A DNA stretch of 58,038 nucleotides from Cytophagaceae bacterium. Its GTDB lineage: Bacteria > Bacteroidota > Bacteroidia > Cytophagales > Spirosomataceae. Where the stretch lies: assembly GCA_027486845.1 (NCBI GenBank), contig JAIXOL010000050.1:1-58038 (forward strand), read 5' to 3'. A program made the position numbers and the translations under genes. This document shows positions 43,055 to 52,766 of the stretch, in pieces. Under the pieces are notes generated by a model. That model did not search any database. It worked only from the letters and a program-made list of their open reading frames with translations, and was not told the origin of the DNA. Each line of letters begins with the position of its first letter. Within the stretch, counting starts at the first letter, position 1.

Positions 43055-44712
43055 TGTATAATTTAAAAGACAGAATGACTCAACTAAAAATCTTTTTTCA
43101 ACTTATTTTTTTATTGACATTTAACCCTCTTTTTGGGCAAAGTGTACAAACTTATAAAAACCCAGTGATACAAGGTTTTTTCCCAGACCCCTCAATAGTT
43201 CGGGTTGGGGATGACTATTATTGCGTTAATTCTACTTTTGAATACTTCCCTGCCATTGTTATTTCACACTCAAGAGATTTGGTGCATTGGCAACAAATTG
43301 GGCATGTTTTTTCAAAAAGTGAAGACCTCGATTTAACTCATTTTTGGGACGGTATGGGCATTTGGGCACCCGATATTTCATATCATAATGGCGAGTTTTA
43401 TATCTTTTATTGCTTGGTTCAGTTGAAAAAAGACCGCAGTTACAATGTGAGAGGTAATTATATGGTCAAATCAAAAAGCATCATGGGTGGTTGGTCAAAA
43501 CCTGTTCAATTAACCGATTATGGCAATGACCCTTCGCATTTTGTAGATACTGACGGGCAACATTATATGCTTTTTGCGGCAGGGATTCCGCAAGGCAATG
43601 GTACACGAATTGTCAAACTGAACAATGATTGTACAAAAATCATTGAAGGACCTTTTTGGATGGAAACTGAAGGTAAAAAAGCAGCACCAGAAGGGCCTCA
43701 TTTGTTGAAAAAAGATGGGTATTATTATTTGACAATGGCTGCTTCGGGCGGTTTATTCAATGGGCATCACATGCTTTTAGCTCGTTCTAAAAGCGTATAT
43801 GGGCCTTTTGAAAACTCACCCAACAATCCTTATTTGACACAAAAAAATCCTGATGCCGAGAATTTCCATCAGGGACATGGTAAAATTTTCAGTACCCAAA
43901 ATGGGGAATGGTTTACGATGGTATTATCGCAAAGGCGGCTTAAGGGTGAAATTAAAGGAAAGCCGATGGGTATCAGCCCGTTGGGTCGTGAAACATCACT
44001 TATTCGTTTAGCTTGGGACGATAAAGGTTGGGTAATTCCGCAATATGGTAATCCGCCTATGGATGAAGATGTTGTTCCGAATTTACCTACTACCCCTCTC
44101 AGTAATCCATTGAGTGATGACTTTAGTATGCCAAATTTGGGCATTCAATGGGTTTTTAGACGCAATCCACTGTTTGAAAATTTTAGTTTAACGGAAAAAA
44201 AAGGGCATTTACGCCTCTATTCAAGCGATTTTGATATTGATACTACATTAGGACGTAACCTAATAGTGCAACGGGAACAGTCTCACATATTTATGGCCAC
44301 CACTAAATTAACTTTTAAACCTGATACCAAAGAACAAGCAGGTTTGACGGGCTATTATGACACCAAAACATACGTCAGATTGGGTTTGCAACGGAACGAA
44401 AAAGGTAAGTACATTTTGGTCTTGGAACAGTGTCAGTATGGTCAAAAATCGGTTTTGAGAACCATTGAAAATATTAAAAACAAACCGATTTATCTTCAAA
44501 TGAAAGTGAATCAACTACACCGTGCATTTTATTTCAGTTATGATAATAAAAATTGGATTGAAGTGGGTACGCTGGCTGATGCATCTTTTTTAAGCGACCA
44601 AGGAACTCCCAACTGGGGATTTATGGGTATGATGACAGGCGTTTATGCCTTTAATCGAGGTACAGGCAAACGAATTGCAGCCGATTTTGATTGGTTTAAT
44701 ATTGAAAAATAA
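43054..44712 (+). CDS. GH43-family glycosidase with C-terminal beta-sandwich
   Basis: This 552-residue secreted enzyme consists of a five-bladed GH43 propeller (about 30-340) and a C-terminal beta-xylosidase-type sandwich (about 350-550). The three GH43 carboxylates are visible: Asp in FFPDPSIVRVGDDYYCV, Asp in YGNDPSHF and Glu in KAAPEGPHLL. GH43 members release alpha-L-arabinose or beta-D-xylose, less often beta-galactose. I keep the start at 43054, coupled by TAATG to the GH2 gene. A second Met at 43075 (MTQLKIFF) directly precedes the signal peptide and may be the real start. Confidence 0.86.
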   Translation: MYNLKDRMTQLKIFFQLIFLLTFNPLFGQSVQTYKNPVIQGFFPDPSIVRVGDDYYCVNSTFEYFPAIVISHSRDLVHWQQIGHVFSKSEDLDLTHFWDGMGIWAPDISYHNGEFYIFYCLVQLKKDRSYNVRGNYMVKSKSIMGGWSKPVQLTDYGNDPSHFVDTDGQHYMLFAAGIPQGNGTRIVKLNNDCTKIIEGPFWMETEGKKAAPEGPHLLKKDGYYYLTMAASGGLFNGHHMLLARSKSVYGPFENSPNNPYLTQKNPDAENFHQGHGKIFSTQNGEWFTMVLSQRRLKGEIKGKPMGISPLGRETSLIRLAWDDKGWVIPQYGNPPMDEDVVPNLPTTPLSNPLSDDFSMPNLGIQWVFRRNPLFENFSLTEKKGHLRLYSSDFDIDTTLGRNLIVQREQSHIFMATTKLTFKPDTKEQAGLTGYYDTKTYVRLGLQRNEKGKYILVLEQCQYGQKSVLRTIENIKNKPIYLQMKVNQLHRAFYFSYDNKNWIEVGTLADASFLSDQGTPNWGFMGMMTGVYAFNRGTGKRIAADFDWFNIEK

Positions 44713-44718
44713 TAAAAT

Positions 44719-45834
44719 ATGAAAATAAACTTAACGATTAGTTTCTTGATTTGTGCTACATGTTTATTTGCACAACAACCCAAATTAGATAAAAAAGGGT
44801 CGCTTATTTCAATGGATAGCGTTGACCTATTTTCAATGGTTCAACCGATACCTGCTAAGAATATTTTTAGCGACACCACCTATAATATATGGTGTGGCTC
44901 TGTCATAAAAGGCAAAAATGGCAAATACTATATGCTTTACAGCCGTTGGCCAAGAGTTTATGGTCATTATGCTTGGTTACCTTCTTCTGAAATTGCTTTG
45001 GCAAAGGCCGATAAACCCGAAGGCCCTTACACGCATCTTAAAGTTGTATTTCAACAAAGAGGTAGTCAATATTGGGACGGCATTTGTACCCACAATCCTG
45101 CGGCTATTGAATATAAAGGAAAATACTATTTATACTACATGGGTACAACGGGAAAATCAATAGTAAAACAACCTGCCTCCATGAAAGATTCTTGTTGGTG
45201 GGAATACCGCAACAATCAGCGTATCGGTGTTGCCGTTGCCGATGACCCAGAAGGCGAGTGGAAACGATTTGATAAACCTGTTTTAGATGTTAGCAAAGAC
45301 AAAACGGCTTTTGATGCCTTGATGATTTCCAATCCAGCTATCACTGTTGATAATAAGGGTAGAGCTATTTTGGTCTATAAACAAGTGGCTAAAAATGAGA
45401 CGATGCGGGGCGGTAAAGTGCGTTTTGGAGTTGCCTTTTCTAACTCCTTATTAGGCCCTTTTACCAAACATACTGAACCCGTTTTTCAAGCCAAACAAAA
45501 GGATAATGATAAGGTTTGGATGCTTGCCGAAGACCCTTATTTGTGGCATTATAAAGGCACAAACTATGCTATTGTAACAGATGTTGTGGGCTTTTTTACC
45601 AACAATGAAGCAGCTTTGGCTTTATTAAGCTCGAAAGACGGAATTAATTGGCAACCAACGGCTTTTCCAAAAGTAATTCCTCCGAGACTAAAATTTGCAG
45701 ATGGAACTATGGCTGATGACAAATTAGAACGCCCTTGCTTGTATATCGAACACGGTGTTCCAAAGTTGTTGTTTGGTGCTATGGGTTTTGAAAAAAGAAA
45801 ATATTCAGTAAATGTCGCTGTGCCTTTAAAGTAA
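44719..45834 (+). CDS. Secreted five-bladed beta-propeller glycosidase-like protein, copy 1
   Basis: This 371-residue protein has a signal peptide (1-18) and repeated blade motifs typical of the GH43/GH32/GH117-like propellers: CGSVIKGKNGKYYMLYSRWP, CTHNPAAIEYKGKYYLYYMG, ISNPAITVDNKGRAILVYK and AEDPYLWHYKGTNYAI. The order and spacing match a single propeller, with no added domain. The exact family is unclear; GH117 (anhydro-L-galactosidase) and unassigned GH43-like groups are candidates. A close paralogue is encoded at 47639-48664, and the GH29 gene sits between the two. It begins 6 bases after GH43. Confidence 0.7.
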   Translation: MKINLTISFLICATCLFAQQPKLDKKGSLISMDSVDLFSMVQPIPAKNIFSDTTYNIWCGSVIKGKNGKYYMLYSRWPRVYGHYAWLPSSEIALAKADKPEGPYTHLKVVFQQRGSQYWDGICTHNPAAIEYKGKYYLYYMGTTGKSIVKQPASMKDSCWWEYRNNQRIGVAVADDPEGEWKRFDKPVLDVSKDKTAFDALMISNPAITVDNKGRAILVYKQVAKNETMRGGKVRFGVAFSNSLLGPFTKHTEPVFQAKQKDNDKVWMLAEDPYLWHYKGTNYAIVTDVVGFFTNNEAALALLSSKDGINWQPTAFPKVIPPRLKFADGTMADDKLERPCLYIEHGVPKLLFGAMGFEKRKYSVNVAVPLK

Positions 45835-45882
45835 AATCAGGTATTTGGACAATTTTATTCGTAAACTATTAAAACTGTAAAA

Positions 45883-47577
45883 ATGAAAAGTCAATATCTA
45901 TCGTTTATACTGCTTCTATTGTCAATAATAACTTTTGCCCAAAATGGCGAAGGTGTACTTCTCTCAAAAATTGACGACCCTAAAATGGCATGGTGGAAAG
46001 AGGCCAAGTTTGGTATGTTCATTCACTGGGGTATCTATTCTGTTCCCGCTGGAAAATGGGAGGATAAAACGACTTATGGTGAATGGATTATGCACACCGC
46101 CAGAATTCCAAGAGAGACTTATTCGGCTTTAGCAAAAAAATTTAACCCAACAAAATTCAATGCTGAAGAATGGGTTAAAATAGCGAAAGAAGCAGGTCAA
46201 AAATACATCGTGATTACATCAAAACACCACGATGGATTTGCAATGTTTGATTCAAAAGCGAGCGATTACAATATCGTAGATGCCACTCCTTTGAAACGAG
46301 ACATTTTGAAAGAATTGGCAGAAGCTTGTCGAAAACACGGCATGAAACTCGGGTTTTACTATTCACAAGCACAAGATTGGTATCACCCTGGTGGTGCAGT
46401 TTCTGGCAACAAAGAATGGGACGAAACGCATAAAGGCGATATGGCTACCTATATTGACAAAATCGCAGTGCTACAAGTACGTGAAATATTAGCAAATTAT
46501 GGCGATATAGCCGTTTTATGGTGGGATACGCCTACGAATATGACCAAAGAAATGACTCAAAAATTGGCGGATTTATTAAAACCTTATCCGAATATCATTT
46601 CTAATAATCGGCTCGGTCCGGGTATGGGCGGCGACTTGGAAACTCCCGAACAATTCATTCCAGCAACTGGCTTTCCCAATAAAAATTGGGAAGTGTGTAT
46701 GACCATGAATGGTCATTGGGGCTATAACGCTTGGGATGACCGTTGGAAAACCACAAAAGACTTGTTGCAAAAACTGATTGACATAACCAGCAAAGGCGGT
46801 AATTTCCTGTTAAATGTTGGACCAAATGAAAATGGAGAAATCCCTGTTGTTTGTCAGCAAACCCTGCGTGAAATGGGCGATTGGCTCAAACTTAATGGCG
46901 AAGCTGTGTATGGTACAAAAGCGAGTCCCTTTCCTTCTTTATCATGGGGAAGAGCGACACGTAAAGGACAAATCATATATTTACACGTTTTTGATTGGAC
47001 AAAAAACGGGCGTTTGAACCTCCCTTTGACCAATAAAATAACAAAAGCGTATCTTTTAGCTGATAAAAAAACGATACTTAAAGTTGAGCAAAATAGCGAG
47101 CGTTCTGTTATTTATTTACCCAATTATGCACCCGATAAAATCGCTTCTGTTATTGCTATCGAATTTGAAGGTGAGCCCAAAGTAATTCCAATGCCGCTTG
47201 ATGGCAAAACCGTTACCGCATCTTCTACAAAAGAAGGAACAAAAACGAGTTATTTGAACGATAATGACCCTAAAAATAAGTGGCAAGCTGCACCCAATGA
47301 TACATTAGCATGGGTTCAAGTAGATTTAAAGACCCCACTTAGTATAAATGGCTTTGCAGTCGTTGAACCGTGGCATCCATGGGATAATCGCAAACAAAAT
47401 GTCGAATTGCAATACAAAGATGGCAATGATTGGAAAACTGTCGTGTCTGTCCAAACGGAGGGTAGTGGTCATACTATATACTTCAAACCCATCAAAGCCC
47501 AAGTCTTTAGGTTGAATGTGAAAGAGAAAAAAGGCGAATCAACTTTGAATGAGTGGGTGTTATTCCAAGAAGAATAG
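45883..47577 (+). CDS. GH29 alpha-L-fucosidase with C-terminal discoidin-like domain
   Basis: This 564-residue secreted enzyme has a signal peptide (1-20), a GH29 barrel (about 30-345) and a C-terminal F5/8-type carbohydrate-binding domain (about 445-560; WVQVDLKTPLSINGFAVVE). The barrel shows WKEAKFGMFIHWGIYSVPAG, ITSKHHDGFAMFDS and the nucleophile Asp in VLWWDTP. Residues between barrel and discoidin form the usual GH29 beta-sandwich. It should release alpha-linked L-fucose. Its motifs are closer to the general GH29 type than those of the GH29 at 19645-21318. Confidence 0.9.
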   Translation: MKSQYLSFILLLLSIITFAQNGEGVLLSKIDDPKMAWWKEAKFGMFIHWGIYSVPAGKWEDKTTYGEWIMHTARIPRETYSALAKKFNPTKFNAEEWVKIAKEAGQKYIVITSKHHDGFAMFDSKASDYNIVDATPLKRDILKELAEACRKHGMKLGFYYSQAQDWYHPGGAVSGNKEWDETHKGDMATYIDKIAVLQVREILANYGDIAVLWWDTPTNMTKEMTQKLADLLKPYPNIISNNRLGPGMGGDLETPEQFIPATGFPNKNWEVCMTMNGHWGYNAWDDRWKTTKDLLQKLIDITSKGGNFLLNVGPNENGEIPVVCQQTLREMGDWLKLNGEAVYGTKASPFPSLSWGRATRKGQIIYLHVFDWTKNGRLNLPLTNKITKAYLLADKKTILKVEQNSERSVIYLPNYAPDKIASVIAIEFEGEPKVIPMPLDGKTVTASSTKEGTKTSYLNDNDPKNKWQAAPNDTLAWVQVDLKTPLSINGFAVVEPWHPWDNRKQNVELQYKDGNDWKTVVSVQTEGSGHTIYFKPIKAQVFRLNVKEKKGESTLNEWVLFQEE

Positions 47578-47638
47578 GATATTTTGATTGGCCAAAAATT
47601 GAAGAGTATTGTTTTTCAAAGAATAATTCTAACTAAAA

Positions 47639-48664
47639 ATGAATAAATTTAAATTATTTACAATCATCGCCTTATGCTTTTTACAGAACCTAAAAGCCCA
47701 AGACTTAGACGTATCTAAATGGATACAACCTTTGCCCGATAATGCTATTTTTCAAGAAAAAGATTACCTCGTTTGGTGTGGTTCAATGGTCAAAGGCGAT
47801 GATAACAAATACTATCTATTTTACAGCCGTTGGCCTAAAAGTAAAAAACATCAAGCTTGGGTTACAGATAGCGAAGTGGCAGTTGCTGTTTCTGATTTCC
47901 CTACTGGCCCCTATAAATTTGTAAAAGTTGTATTACCCAAAAGAGATAAAAAATATTGGGATGCGGACGTTACTCACAACCCAACTATTCACAAATATGG
48001 TAAAAAATACTATCTCTACTACATGGGCAACTACGGAAATGGCGAATGGTGGAATCATCGCAACCACCAACGCATTGGAGTAGCTGTTGCTAATTCACCA
48101 ACAGGCAAGTGGAAACGGTGTAAAAAACCTTTGATTGATACAACTACCAACAGTTTCGACCATCTTCTAACAAGTAACCCTTCTGTAACTCAACGACCTG
48201 ATGGGAAATTCTTAATGGTTTACAAGGCGGTAAGTAATGGAAAAATGCCTTTTGGTGGACGTGTGTTACACGGTGTAGCTATTGCCGATAAACCCGAAGG
48301 TCCTTTTATAAAACAACCAAAACCCATTTTTGTAAAAGATACAGTCAAATTTGCTGCTGAAGACCCTTATATCTGGTTTCAAGAAGGTAAATATTGGGCT
48401 ATTGTGAAGGATATGAAAGGCGTTTTTACGAATGCAGGAACAAGCCTTGCCTTGTTTGAGTCGTTGAATGGTTTGGACTGGCAACCCGCTAAAAATATCT
48501 TAGTTTCAACCCTAAAAGTGCCAACTGCACAAGGCATAAGAGCATTTGTAAAATTAGAACGTCCGCAATTGTACTTTGAAAACGGTAAACCAAAGGTATT
48601 ATTTTGTGCTGTTTATGAAAGTGAAACGGTGAATTATAATGTGGCAATTCCGCTTAAATATTAG
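47639..48664 (+). CDS. Secreted five-bladed beta-propeller glycosidase-like protein, copy 2
   Basis: This 341-residue protein has a signal peptide (1-20) and is a paralogue of the protein at 44719-45834. Shared blocks are WCGSMVKGDDNKYYLFYSRW, THNPTIHKYGKKYYLYYMG, WWNHRNHQRIGVAVANSPTG, LTSNPSVTQRPDGKFLMVYK and AEDPYIWFQEGKYWAIVKD. It lacks an insertion of about 12 residues found after the YYMG motif in copy 1. The conserved Thr-His-Asn-Pro and Ala-Glu-Asp-Pro motifs probably form the active site. Substrate unknown. Confidence 0.7.
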   Translation: MNKFKLFTIIALCFLQNLKAQDLDVSKWIQPLPDNAIFQEKDYLVWCGSMVKGDDNKYYLFYSRWPKSKKHQAWVTDSEVAVAVSDFPTGPYKFVKVVLPKRDKKYWDADVTHNPTIHKYGKKYYLYYMGNYGNGEWWNHRNHQRIGVAVANSPTGKWKRCKKPLIDTTTNSFDHLLTSNPSVTQRPDGKFLMVYKAVSNGKMPFGGRVLHGVAIADKPEGPFIKQPKPIFVKDTVKFAAEDPYIWFQEGKYWAIVKDMKGVFTNAGTSLALFESLNGLDWQPAKNILVSTLKVPTAQGIRAFVKLERPQLYFENGKPKVLFCAVYESETVNYNVAIPLKY

Positions 48665-48743
48665 AAAAAAGTTTGCTGCTTATCTGGAAATGGCTACTAA
48701 TTCATAAAAAGAATATGTAATTAATTAGAATAAAAAATTTGAT

Positions 48744-51026
48744 ATGATAAAAGATAATCCAACATACAGTAGAGTTTTTAAAAATCAGCATATACAATCT
48801 GATTTGGTCGTAGTTGGTGGCGGCTTATCAGGCGTATGTTGTGCAATAACGGCTGCACGCCAAGGTATTAAGGTCATTTTGGTACAAGATAGACCAGTTT
48901 TAGGTGGTAATGCATCAAGCGAAGTGCGTTTATGGGTTCTGGGGGCAACTTCGCACATGGGCAACAATAACCGTTGGGCAAGAGAAGGGGGTGTTATTGA
49001 TGAATTGTTAGTTGAAAATATGTATCGAAATCCCGAGGGTAATCCACTAATTTTTGATACAATTATGCTTGAAAAAGTCATAGAGGAAAAAAATATCACC
49101 TTACTCTTAAACACTGCTGTTTATGAAGTAGGTAAGGTAAATGCCGATATAATCGAATCTGTTACCGCATTTTGTCCTCAAAATCAAACGACCTACACAC
49201 TTGTAGCACCGCTGTTTTGCGATGCTTCGGGCGATGGCGTTGTCGGCTTTTTATCGGGTGCAGCCTTTCGAATGGGGGCGGAAAAACAAGAAGAATTTGG
49301 TGAAAAATTCGCTCCTACAGAAGAGTACGGCGAACTATTAGGCCATTCTCTTTATTTTTATTCAAAAGATGTGGGTAAACCTGTCAAGTTCGTAGCACCA
49401 AGCTATGCCATAGACGTATCTGAGCAAATACCTCGTTTTCGCAGTTTTAATACCCAAGATTATGGTTGCCGCCTGTGGTGGCTCGAATATGGCGGAAGAT
49501 TGGATACTGTGCACGATACCGAACTGATTAAATGGGAATTGTGGCGTGTAGCGTACGGCGTTTGGGACCACATCAAAAATTCGGGTAATTTTCCCGAATC
49601 TGAAAATCTTACACTTGAATGGGTTGGTACTATTCCTGGTAAGCGTGAAAGCCGCCGTTTTGAAGGCGACTATATGCTCATTCAGCAAGATATTGTGGAG
49701 CAACGCTCCCATTTTGATGCGGTTGCGTTTGGAGGTTGGTCTATTGATTTGCACCCTGCTGACGGTGTATTTAGTGAAAAACCAGGGTGTAACCAATGGC
49801 ACAGCAAAGGTATTTACGACATTCCGTACCGCACGATGTACTCTCGAAATATCAAAAATTTGTTCCTCACAGGGCGTATTATTTCGGCAAGTCACGTAGC
49901 TTTTGGCTCGTCAAGGGTGATGGCAACATCTGCCTATTGTGGTCAAGCAGTAGGCGTAGCGGCGGCATTGGCACATTGTGAGGGTGTTTTACCCAAGCAG
50001 CTTTTAGAAAATAATCTTTTAGAAAAACTGCAAACACAACTTATTCAGACTGGTCAGTTTTTGCCAAGTATTGTTTTAAAAGACAAAGTTGACTTAGTGC
50101 AAACTGCCCTAATTACTGCTTCAAGCGAATTGAAAATCCATGAGTTTGAAGAAAATAAAGATTTATTACAACAGCTCAATATTTCAGTTGCCCAAATGAT
50201 TCCTCTGAGCAATGGTCGCATTCCTAATGTAATTGTCCATGCTTATGCTGATGCAGAAACAACTTTGGAGGTTGAGTTACGGATAAGTGATAAAGCTACA
50301 AATCAAACGCCCGATGTCATTATGGCTAAGAAATCCATAGTAATTAGAAAAGGACGCAATTGCTTGAATTTGGACTGGGAGGGTCTGTCCATAGATACCC
50401 CTCAGTATATTTATGTTTGTTTTATGAAAAATGAACAAGTCAGTATTTCACGTACTGAAAAACGTGTAACTGGAATTTTATCAGTTTTCAATACTGTCAA
50501 TGTAGCAGTTTCAAACTATGGCAAACAAACACCAACCGAAGATATTGGCGTCGATACTTTTGAATTTTGGACACCCAAACGTCGCCCCGAAGGGCATAAT
50601 TTGTCTTTTAAGATAGACAGTCCTATTGCATTATTTTCATCCGAAAACATCAAAAATGGCATCGCCCGTCCGACAACATGCCCTAATGCGTGGGTGGCTG
50701 ATTTTGAAGACAAAACCCCTGTTTTAAATCTAAATTGGAACAAAGAACAAAGTATTTCACGTATCGAAATTAGTTTTGATACTGATTTTGACCATCCAAT
50801 GGAATCCGTTTTAATGACTCATCCCGAAAATGTAATGCCGTTTTGTGTCCGAAACTACCGTATTTTAGATGATAAAAATCAAATCATTTTTGAAAAAAAA
50901 GGAAATTATCAAACTCGAAATATTATTAATTTAGAAAAAATAATCTCAACAAAATTATTAAAAATAGCATTAGAACACCCCTCTATAAATACGCCTGCCA
51001 GTGTATTTGAGGTGCGTTGTTATTAA
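48744..51026 (+). CDS. FAD-dependent oxidoreductase, cytosolic type
   Basis: This 760-residue protein belongs to the PF12831 FAD-dependent oxidoreductase family. The dinucleotide fold is at the N-terminus (LVVVGGGLSGVCCAITAARQG, with the flavin-binding GGGLSG), then VQDRPVLGGNASSEVR and the second FAD contact FLTGRIISASHVAFGSSRVM near residue 375. No signal peptide is present. A C-terminal region of about 280 residues without cofactor motifs looks like one or two beta-sandwich domains. Proteins of this family often lie in glycan loci, where a role in oxidizing sugars or opening unusual glycosidic bonds has been suggested. The substrate is not known. It heads a three-gene set with the symporter and a second oxidoreductase. 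Confidence 0.8.
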   Translation: MIKDNPTYSRVFKNQHIQSDLVVVGGGLSGVCCAITAARQGIKVILVQDRPVLGGNASSEVRLWVLGATSHMGNNNRWAREGGVIDELLVENMYRNPEGNPLIFDTIMLEKVIEEKNITLLLNTAVYEVGKVNADIIESVTAFCPQNQTTYTLVAPLFCDASGDGVVGFLSGAAFRMGAEKQEEFGEKFAPTEEYGELLGHSLYFYSKDVGKPVKFVAPSYAIDVSEQIPRFRSFNTQDYGCRLWWLEYGGRLDTVHDTELIKWELWRVAYGVWDHIKNSGNFPESENLTLEWVGTIPGKRESRRFEGDYMLIQQDIVEQRSHFDAVAFGGWSIDLHPADGVFSEKPGCNQWHSKGIYDIPYRTMYSRNIKNLFLTGRIISASHVAFGSSRVMATSAYCGQAVGVAAALAHCEGVLPKQLLENNLLEKLQTQLIQTGQFLPSIVLKDKVDLVQTALITASSELKIHEFEENKDLLQQLNISVAQMIPLSNGRIPNVIVHAYADAETTLEVELRISDKATNQTPDVIMAKKSIVIRKGRNCLNLDWEGLSIDTPQYIYVCFMKNEQVSISRTEKRVTGILSVFNTVNVAVSNYGKQTPTEDIGVDTFEFWTPKRRPEGHNLSFKIDSPIALFSSENIKNGIARPTTCPNAWVADFEDKTPVLNLNWNKEQSISRIEISFDTDFDHPMESVLMTHPENVMPFCVRNYRILDDKNQIIFEKKGNYQTRNIINLEKIISTKLLKIALEHPSINTPASVFEVRCY

Positions 51027-51047
51027 AAAATTAACCAGCAACCAACA

Positions 51048-52715
51048 ATGGTACAATTAGATTTCATAGTTATGGCAGTTTTTGCCTTGCTCATACTATC
51101 AATCGGTATGGCATTTACCCGTATGGGAAGTAAAAACTCTCAATCATTTTTTGAAGGCGGCGGTGCAATTCCTTGGTGGATAAACGGTTTGTCGCTTTTT
51201 GTGAGTTACTTTTCAGCGGGTACATTTGTAGTGTGGGGTTCAATTGCCTACAAACACGGATTGGTTGCCAACGGTATTCAATTAACAATGGTTTTAGGTG
51301 GTTTGATAACAGCTATTTTCCTCGCAAAAAAATGGAAACGGACGGGTGCTGTAACGGCTGCCGAATATATTGGACAACGATTTGGAGTTAAAACACAACA
51401 ATTTTACACCTATCTTATTATGTTGCATGGTCTGTTTATGACCGCCTCAGTTTTATATCCTGTGGGAAAAATGGTACATGTAGCAACACCACTATCGCTT
51501 GAAACGTGTATTATCATTATCGGTACGATGATTATTTTATACACAGCTGCAGGTGGTTTATGGGCTGTTTTGGTGACAGATGTGGTGCAATTTGTGGTAT
51601 TAGCATCGGCTGTATTAATCGTTATACCAATAGCTTTTGGCTATGTAGGTGGAGTCAATAATTTTGTCAATCAAGCACCTCAAGGCTTTTTTAATTTTTT
51701 CAACGAAGAATATTCAATTGGTTTTGCCTTAGCTTTTTTGGTGTATCAAACGACCTATATTGGTGGTAATTGGGCGTATGTACAGCGTTATACAAGCGTT
51801 GCCAATGAGCGAGACTCTCAAAAAGTGGCGTATCTATTTTCGGGGTTATATCTCATCAGCCCTTTTATTTGGATGTTGCCACCTATGATTTATCGTATTA
51901 TTAACCCTAATTTGCAAGGCTTAGAGCCCGAAGGAGCATACATGATGCTTTGCCAAAAGGTTTTACCAGCAGGGTTAATCGGTTTAATCTTAGCGGGGAT
52001 GGTCTCGGCAACAGCCAGTAAGGCGAATACGACGATTAACTTGGTTGCCACTGTGTTTGCCCATGATGTGTATCGAAATCTTTTTAACCCAAAAGCTTCT
52101 GAAAAAACTTTGATTTTCTCAGCTCGTATTTTTACCGTTTTGTTTGGTGCATTAACGATATGGATAGCGATACTTGTGCCAAAAGTCGGAGGCATCGTAG
52201 AATTGGTTTTGAGTACCGCTTCGATAGCGGGCGGTGCTTTGTTTGCACCAATTATTTGGTCATTGTTTTCAAAGCGGCAAACAAGTTTTTCGGTCGTAAC
52301 CATCTCAGTTATTGCTTTAGTTGTGAGTTTGTTTTTCAAAATATTCAGCTTATCTGTTTTGGGTTTTAAACTCAATCGAACTTATGAAACTGTATTCGGT
52401 GTAGGTCTACCGCTATTGCTTTTAGCTTTATTTGATATCTATCAGTTATTAAGAGGTGTAAAAAATGAACACATCCTGATTCAAAACAAAGATATACAAG
52501 CAGAAATGCCCACCAAAACGCACCCACATAACACCGAAGAATCTAATCAACAAAATCGCTTTGGGGTTCAAGTTATTGCTTTATCTATGGGTTTTGTGGG
52601 TTTGGGAGTATCCATATTAGGTTTATTTGCCAATCAGAATATTCCTGCAATAGTTGTTGGTTTGTTAGTATTTTGCTTTGCGGTAATTATCTGGTGGCGG
52701 ACTAAAAAAATTTAG
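51048..52715 (+). CDS. Sodium:solute symporter (SSS family)
   Basis: This 555-residue inner-membrane protein has about thirteen hydrophobic segments and SSS-family motifs: FFEGGGAIPWWINGLSLFVS near residue 35, GAVTAAEYIGQRFG near 103 and GMVSATASKANTTINLVATV near 323. The last two helices are separated from the rest by a charged loop (about residues 470-505). SSS proteins import sugars, sialic acid or organic acids with sodium. Placed between two FAD-dependent oxidoreductases, it may import the sugar or sugar acid they act on. FucP is available for fucose itself, so this one probably carries something else. Confidence 0.88.
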   Translation: MVQLDFIVMAVFALLILSIGMAFTRMGSKNSQSFFEGGGAIPWWINGLSLFVSYFSAGTFVVWGSIAYKHGLVANGIQLTMVLGGLITAIFLAKKWKRTGAVTAAEYIGQRFGVKTQQFYTYLIMLHGLFMTASVLYPVGKMVHVATPLSLETCIIIIGTMIILYTAAGGLWAVLVTDVVQFVVLASAVLIVIPIAFGYVGGVNNFVNQAPQGFFNFFNEEYSIGFALAFLVYQTTYIGGNWAYVQRYTSVANERDSQKVAYLFSGLYLISPFIWMLPPMIYRIINPNLQGLEPEGAYMMLCQKVLPAGLIGLILAGMVSATASKANTTINLVATVFAHDVYRNLFNPKASEKTLIFSARIFTVLFGALTIWIAILVPKVGGIVELVLSTASIAGGALFAPIIWSLFSKRQTSFSVVTISVIALVVSLFFKIFSLSVLGFKLNRTYETVFGVGLPLLLLALFDIYQLLRGVKNEHILIQNKDIQAEMPTKTHPHNTEESNQQNRFGVQVIALSMGFVGLGVSILGLFANQNIPAIVVGLLVFCFAVIIWWRTKKI

Positions 52716-52766
52716 TTGAAGTTATTAACAGGTGTTAAAATTTAACAAAATTAAAAATATAACAGT

